From assembly GCA_040902885.1 (NCBI GenBank), contig JBBDWK010000078.1, positions 1 through 18,971 on the forward strand: a stretch of DNA of 18,971 nucleotides, given 5' to 3'. How positions within the stretch are numbered: the first letter of the stretch is position 1; each line of letters begins with the position of its first letter. Below, piece by piece: positions 16,042-18,971 of the stretch. The translations under genes were made by a program, and so were the position numbers. This DNA comes from JBBDWK01 sp040902885 (GTDB taxonomy: Bacteria; Acidobacteriota; Terriglobia; Bryobacterales; Bryobacteraceae). The notes below the pieces were generated by a model, which was not told where the DNA came from, made no database searches, and saw nothing but the letters and a program-made list of their open reading frames with translations.

Positions 16042-16305
16042 TTAGAAGAAGAGCGAACCCAGCGACCCACCGAAGGCAGGGGTAAGCTGGCACTCGCAGG
16101 ACTCAGTAAAACACTGAACCTCCCACGTTTGGCCCCTTCGCACATAGCTACAGCAGTCTTTAAAACAAATAGGGGATAAGCCTCCACCCGGCCACTGAAG
16201 CCGCATGCATGCACTGCAGGATTTGAGGCTCGCCTTGACGCCTCCCACGAAGGCGGCGGGCGCCGAGTTGCGGCGGACGGGCGGAGATTGGTTTGGTAGT
16301 CGCAT
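16042..16305 (-). CDS. Cysteine-rich peptide B, candidate precursor
   Basis: The 87-residue product starts MRLPNQSPPVRRN and has cysteines at 30, 33, 47, 51, 52, 65, 70 and 72, all aligning with peptide A. It ends AFGGSLGSLFF, matching the Gly-Gly and terminal Phe of peptide A. It is the first gene of the minus-strand cluster, 151 bp upstream of the protease. A promoter/operator-like repeat lies 18 bases upstream of its start and a second copy lies 29 bp past its stop, so the gene is exactly framed by direct repeats. The ribosome site (TAGGCGAG) is weak. Conservation of cysteines with loop variation between A and B suggests both are functional. Function is inferred from the neighbouring PatA/PatG-type protease. 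Confidence 0.75.
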   Translation of the reverse strand: MRLPNQSPPVRRNSAPAAFVGGVKASLKSCSACMRLQWPGGGLSPICFKDCCSYVRRGQTWEVQCFTESCECQLTPAFGGSLGSLFF

Positions 16306-16323
16306 GGAACTCGCCTATCTTTC

Positions 16324-16362
16324 CTCTTGTGCAAGAGTACACGAGACTGCCGCGTCCAGCAA
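16324..16362 (-). promoter_or_regulatory. Promoter/operator-like repeat upstream of peptide B (copy 2)
   Basis: The dyad CTCTTGTGCAAGAG is at 16324-16337. On the minus strand TTGCTG (16357-16362) and TACTCT (16334-16339) are separated by 17 bases, an ideal promoter spacing although each box matches consensus weakly. The predicted transcript would start about 20 bases before the ATG of peptide B. The whole 34-bp unit recurs at 15980-16013, so a shared regulator may control both transcripts. Confidence 0.5.
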
Positions 16363-16376
16363 TCGCCTGCTCTGAT

Positions 16377-16479
16377 GACGGGTGTGGACGCGCGGCAGGT
16401 CGCGCGCTTCGCCGGAACGATCTCTTGCAACGTGCTACGCGGCATCGGCGCGCGAGTGCAGCGCGTGTATACGCCTTGA
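16377..16479 (+). pseudogene. alr 3'-end fragment 2
   Basis: About 100 bp match the end of alr (from about 4420 to 4521). From 16381 the frame is intact and would read GVDARQVARFAGTISCNVLR and on to RVYTP before its stop (TGA, 16477-16479). It is the most diverged of the three fragments, with several amino-acid changes (Tyr to Cys, Cys to Arg). It has no start codon or upstream alr sequence, so it is a remnant. It lies between the promoter of peptide B and the toxin-antitoxin-like genes. Confidence 0.85.
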
Positions 16480-16481
16480 GT

Positions 16482-16499
16482 CGGGTGTATGTGCCTTGA
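16482..16499 (+). repeat. Second tandem copy of the alr 3' tail
   Basis: Immediately after fragment 2, the last 18 bases of alr appear again (CGGGTGTATGTGCCTTGA), closer to the intact alr tail than the copy at 16462-16479. The two tails are separated by two bases. This is the pattern expected if the last bases of alr are the core of a crossover site used more than once, though a local slip duplication would give a similar result. Confidence 0.6.
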
Positions 16500-16574
16500 G
16501 TAGTGTTGAAGAGTTGTAAAGAGTGGACTTTTCCAGGTTTCTCAGGTTACGTTAAGAACAGTGGAGGCCCACGG

Positions 16575-16817
16575 ATGAAGCCTTATAGCCGGATGAATGC
16601 GGAAGAGCGGCGAGCCTTCGATCGGGCGCTCCAAACTTCCGGTCGAAAGCCGCTGGGCATCGATGGCGTTTTGCCCGATGGAAGGACTTTCGAGTGGGAC
16701 ACGGCTCTTCAGGAGACTATCGAGATCGCCGCCGACGGACGTCAGTTCGTGGTCGAACTGCGCCATGGCCGATTGGTTCGAACCCGCGAGCTTGTATCGA
16801 AGACGGGCGTCGCGTGA
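16575..16817 (+). CDS. Small protein upstream of zeta toxin, putative antitoxin
   Basis: The 80-residue product is hydrophilic and begins MKPYSRMNAEERRAFDRAL. A GTGGAGG ribosome site lies 7 bases upstream of the ATG, and its stop overlaps a GTG in the sequence GTGA, the usual coupling of toxin-antitoxin pairs. Small proteins of this size often precede chromosomal zeta-type toxins and are thought to neutralise them. I do not recognise a specific antitoxin family, so the call rests on position. The middle (PDGRTFEWDTALQETIEIAADGRQFVVEL) looks like a small beta-rich domain. Confidence 0.65.
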   Translation: MKPYSRMNAEERRAFDRALQTSGRKPLGIDGVLPDGRTFEWDTALQETIEIAADGRQFVVELRHGRLVRTRELVSKTGVA

Positions 16818-16860
16818 CGGCAGTGTCCTGGTTTAGTCTCCAGCCCACGGGGCAGCGCAT

Positions 16861-17494
16861 CTGATCGATAGTAGCGATAAGCCTATTCTTTGGATCCTCG
16901 CCGGACCGAATGGCTCGGGGAAAACGACTTTTTACGAGAAGTACCTTAGGGAAGCGGCCGCCACATTCGTCAACGCAGACTGGATGGCGCAGACGCTGAA
17001 TCCGGAAGATCCAGGAGCCGTGGCTTGGGAAGCCGCACGTCTTGCCGATGAGCGCCGCGCCGAACTCCTCCAATCCGGATGCGATTTCGCAACCGAGACG
17101 GTCTTCAGTCATCCATCGAAGCTCGACTTCATCGTCTCGGCTAAAGCAGCGGGTTTCCATACACGAGTGCTTTTCTTCTGTACGGAAAGTCCCGTACTGA
17201 ACGCCCGGCCGCGTAGTCTACCGCGTCAGCCAAGGCGGACATAAGGTGCCCTTGGAAAAGATTGTGCCGCGCTACGAGCGGTCACTTCAAAACGCGGTAA
17301 AAGCCCGAAAGCTGGCCGACGAGTTGTGGCTCTATGACAACACCGTAAGGAACCGTTTACCGCGTCTGGTTGCCCGTTACCGTGCAGGCGAGGCGGAGTG
17401 GGTGTGTACGAATCCGTCGAATTGGGCAGGACGAGCGTTTGGTGTGGATTTCGAACGGTGGCGAAGAAAGACGCCGCGAGAACGGGACCGGTGA
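16861..17494 (+). pseudogene. Zeta-toxin family kinase, frameshifted
   Basis: The first frame reads DKPILWILAGPNGSGKTTFYEKYL with a P-loop, then FVNADWMA and FATETVFSHPSKLDFI, all typical of zeta toxins, which phosphorylate UDP-N-acetylglucosamine and block wall synthesis. Near 17205 one extra base shifts the frame. The remainder (YRVSQGGHKVPLEKIVPRYERSL, ADELWLYDNT) continues in another frame to the stop at 17494. The restored length of about 211 residues is normal. No ATG, GTG or TTG lies in frame between the stop at 16834-16836 and the P-loop; the first ATG (16984) is beyond it. The coordinates start at an in-frame CTG at 16861. A GTG coupled to the antitoxin stop (16814) is in another frame and ends at 16864. 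The gene is probably inactive as given. Confidence 0.85.
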
Positions 17495-17665
17495 TGGAGG
17501 GACGGCCGGATGATAAGGCATCCAGCGTGAAGCACACCGGCCGCGACGAGAGGGAAATTTTTCGAGTGAGCATTGCTCGCTCTTAGGGACTCCTCCCGCG
17601 CCGCCTAGGGACAGCCCACAGGCCCATCGAGGGGTCAAAGACCTTCTGGCTCGGCTCTACATACC
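17495..17665. other. Gap between toxin remnant and alr fragment 3
   Basis: No gene is supported here. The stretch contains one weak hairpin (17564-17582) and otherwise shows no recognisable coding or repeat signal. Confidence 0.5.
17564..17582 (+). terminator. Weak hairpin after the toxin gene
   Basis: GAGTGAGC and GCTCGCTC form an 8-bp stem (one G-T pair) with a 3-base loop. It lies 70 bp past the toxin stop. No T-run follows, so terminator function is doubtful. Confidence 0.25.
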
Positions 17666-17931
17666 CGGTTACCCGCACCGGCTTTCGAATCGCGGAAGGG
17701 TGATCGCGGCCGGAAAGCCCGCGCCGATTTTAGGCACGGTATCCATGGATCTGACCACGGTCGATCTCAGCCAGGCCCCGCACCTGAGTCCGGGCGACGA
17801 GGTCACGCTGCTCGGCGAGCAGGGCGAAGCGGACGTTGGACGCGCAGCAGATCGCGCACTTCGCCGGAACGATCTCCTACAACGTGCTGTGCGGCATCGG
17901 GGCACGGGTGCGGCGCGTGTATGTGCCGTGA
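17666..17931 (+). pseudogene. alr 3'-end fragment 3
   Basis: These 266 bp align with the last 265 bp of alr (4257-4521) at roughly nine positions in ten by eye and end on the alr stop codon. The first nine differences are all synonymous (GGC/GGT, AAC/AAT, CGG/CGC, AGA/AGG, CCA/CCG, TTG/TTA, GTG/GTA, ACT/ACC, ACT/ACG), so the sequence evolved as a working alr before it was left here. One extra T at about 17837 breaks the frame near the end. No upstream part of alr is present. Confidence 0.92.
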
Positions 17932-18026
17932 GTAGCTCTGCTGTGACGTGAACCATATCTTTGCCAACTGCCCGAACCTGGATCTCCCACGCACACCTGA
18001 GCGCGCCGTAGTTTGCGGCCCATATG

Positions 18027-18035
18027 TGATATAGT
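18027..18035 (+). promoter_or_regulatory. Extended -10 promoter element
   Basis: TGATATAGT matches the extended -10 consensus (TGnTATAAT) except for one base. The start codon of the next gene is at 18060, leaving an untranslated leader of roughly 18 bases. No convincing -35 box was found, which extended -10 promoters can do without. Confidence 0.4.
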
Positions 18036-18059
18036 CCTGCTAACGGAAAAGCTCTTGTT

Positions 18060-18878
18060 ATGCCGAACGTTCCCATTCGTGTATACGACCGTCTTGTTGC
18101 CAGTTTGCGACGGTTTCAACCGATCTTGAGTGCCGCCAAGTCCCGCGATGCGGGAGAAGCGGACACGTCCACGATAGTCAAGGACATTCTGTCCGAGGTG
18201 TTCGGGTACGACAAGTACACGGAGATCACGAGCGAGTACGCAATCAAGGGCACGTATTGCGATCTCGCCGTCCGTCTTGAGGGGAAGCTGCACCTGCTCG
18301 TAGAGGTCAAAGCCATCGGCCTGGACCTCAAAGATGCCCATACGAAACAGGCTGTGGACTATGCCGCAAATCAAGGTGTGGATTGGGTCGTGCTCACCAA
18401 CGGCGGAACTTGGCGGATCTACCGCGTGACGTTCGGGCAACCCATCGGGCAGGAGCTCGTGTACGAGTGCGATCTGCTTAGCATGAGCCCGAAGGCCCGG
18501 GCTACCGTAGAATCGCTCTTCCTCCTCGCGCGTGAGGGACAGGCGAAATCGGTGCTGCACGACTACCATACGCAGCGACAAGCCATGAGTCGGTACCACA
18601 TCGGCGGCCTGATACTCGGTGATGCCGTTACCAACGTGATTCGCCGTGAACTGGGCCGCATTAGCCCCGGCGTGCGTATTGACGTTGAGGAATTGAGAGA
18701 CGTGTTACTACAGGAGGTTCTCAAGCGCGAGGTCGTGGAGGGCGAGAAGGCCGAGGAAGCGCGACGCAAGATCGCCCGGACCCAATCACGCGCGCTGAAA
18801 GTCAGGGCGGCAGCAACGTCTATCGGAGGCGACGCGAGTCCTGCTGAATCTGTCGACACGACAGCGGCGGAACGGTAA
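18060..18878 (+). CDS. HsdR N-terminal-domain (PD-(D/E)XK nuclease-fold) protein, stand-alone
   Basis: The 272-residue product resembles the N-terminal nuclease domain of type I restriction HsdR subunits as found in separate small proteins (HSDR_N_2-like). The nuclease fold spans about residues 30-150: ILSEVFGYDKYTEITSEY with candidate Glu55/Glu59, then YCDLAV with Asp68, then LLVEVKA with Glu82 and Lys84, the expected D...ExK triad, followed by AVDYAANQGVDWVVLTNGGTWRIYRV. The C-terminal part (about 200-255) is rich in charged helix and may be a coiled coil. There is no helicase domain, methylase or specificity subunit in the window, so it is not a full restriction system. A weak GGAAAAG ribosome site precedes the ATG. 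It could be a phage- or island-borne defence or recombination protein; the role is not known. Confidence 0.8.
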   Translation: MPNVPIRVYDRLVASLRRFQPILSAAKSRDAGEADTSTIVKDILSEVFGYDKYTEITSEYAIKGTYCDLAVRLEGKLHLLVEVKAIGLDLKDAHTKQAVDYAANQGVDWVVLTNGGTWRIYRVTFGQPIGQELVYECDLLSMSPKARATVESLFLLAREGQAKSVLHDYHTQRQAMSRYHIGGLILGDAVTNVIRRELGRISPGVRIDVEELRDVLLQEVLKREVVEGEKAEEARRKIARTQSRALKVRAAATSIGGDASPAESVDTTAAER

Positions 18879-18940
18879 CACACAAATACACCACCCCTCG
18901 ATTTTGTCATGGCTGGCGCAGCGATTCCGCAACCGAGAGT

Positions 18941-18971
18941 GAGCCGAAGCGGGAACTGCTTGTCTCGGCTC
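18941..18971. repeat. Inverted repeat at the window end
   Basis: GAGCCGA at 18941-18947 and TCGGCTC at 18965-18971 are perfect 7-bp inverted repeats around 17 bases, cut by the window end. It may be the start of a larger palindrome past the end of the nuclease gene, or chance. The remaining bases after 18878 show no gene. Confidence 0.3.

Noticed and set aside
15893..16093. 66-codon minus-strand frame between peptide B and the protease, considered as a fourth precursor
   Set aside because: It overlaps the end of peptide B, lacks the MRLPxQ start, the cysteine pattern and the terminal Phe, and has no clear ribosome site.
13435..16305. Lanthipeptide, thiopeptide or classical cyanobactin cluster
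   Set aside because: No LanM/LanB/LanC, YcaO or prenyltransferase gene is present in the window, and the precursors do not have the PatE-type core with recognition sequences. Only the protease family points towards cyanobactins.
13407..17666. Insertion sequence or transposon explaining the modules
   Set aside because: No transposase, terminal inverted repeats or target-site duplications were found around the modules; only alr-derived sequences bound them.
13276..17931. alr fragments as independent small functional genes
   Set aside because: All lack a start codon and the PLP-binding half, and two are frameshifted. They are remnants.

Overview
The window is high-GC chromosomal DNA that looks like an Acidobacteriota genome of the Bryobacterales/Solibacter type. 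This is inferred from an Oar-like TonB-dependent receptor with an N-terminal carboxypeptidase-regulatory domain, secreted FAD-dependent oxidoreductases with a golvesin-like tail, and a membrane-anchored regulator of a kind common in that group. No rRNA, tRNA or CRISPR array was seen.

Layout. 1-49: a near-perfect palindrome. 58-1152 (-): a bacterial major royal jelly protein/yellow-family protein. 1294-4521 (+): a compact run of exported aldose 1-epimerase-like protein, DUF1972-type glycosyltransferase and intact alanine racemase (alr). 4575-11809 (-): an operon of a TonB-dependent receptor (frameshifted as given) and two secreted FAD-dependent oxidoreductases, divergent from a membrane-anchored regulator (11898-13154, +). 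13435-16305 (-): a small cluster with a PatA/PatG-family subtilisin-like protease and three short cysteine-rich peptides, read here as a candidate RiPP (ribosomally made, modified peptide) locus. 16575-17494 (+): a small antitoxin-like gene and a frameshifted zeta-toxin gene. 18060-18878 (+): a stand-alone HsdR-N-like nuclease-fold protein.

Two signals stand out. First, the peptide cluster: two of the peptides are clear homologues with all eight cysteines aligned, the third has a different eight-cysteine core, all three start MRLPxQ and all end in Phe. No YcaO, radical-SAM, lanthipeptide or transporter gene is in the window, so the set is either minimal or completed elsewhere. Second, the 3' end of alr recurs as three same-strand fragments (13276-13407, 16377-16479, 17666-17931), each ending at or next to the alr stop codon and each marking the edge of an accessory module. 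The longest fragment differs from the intact alr mainly at synonymous codon positions, which suggests it derives from a diverged functional alr and not from a decaying local copy. The region downstream of alr therefore looks like an island where cargo modules were stacked by repeated integration or recombination at the alr 3' end. No recombinase gene is visible here.

Functions and boundaries come from reading the sequence and from family knowledge; no database search was run.
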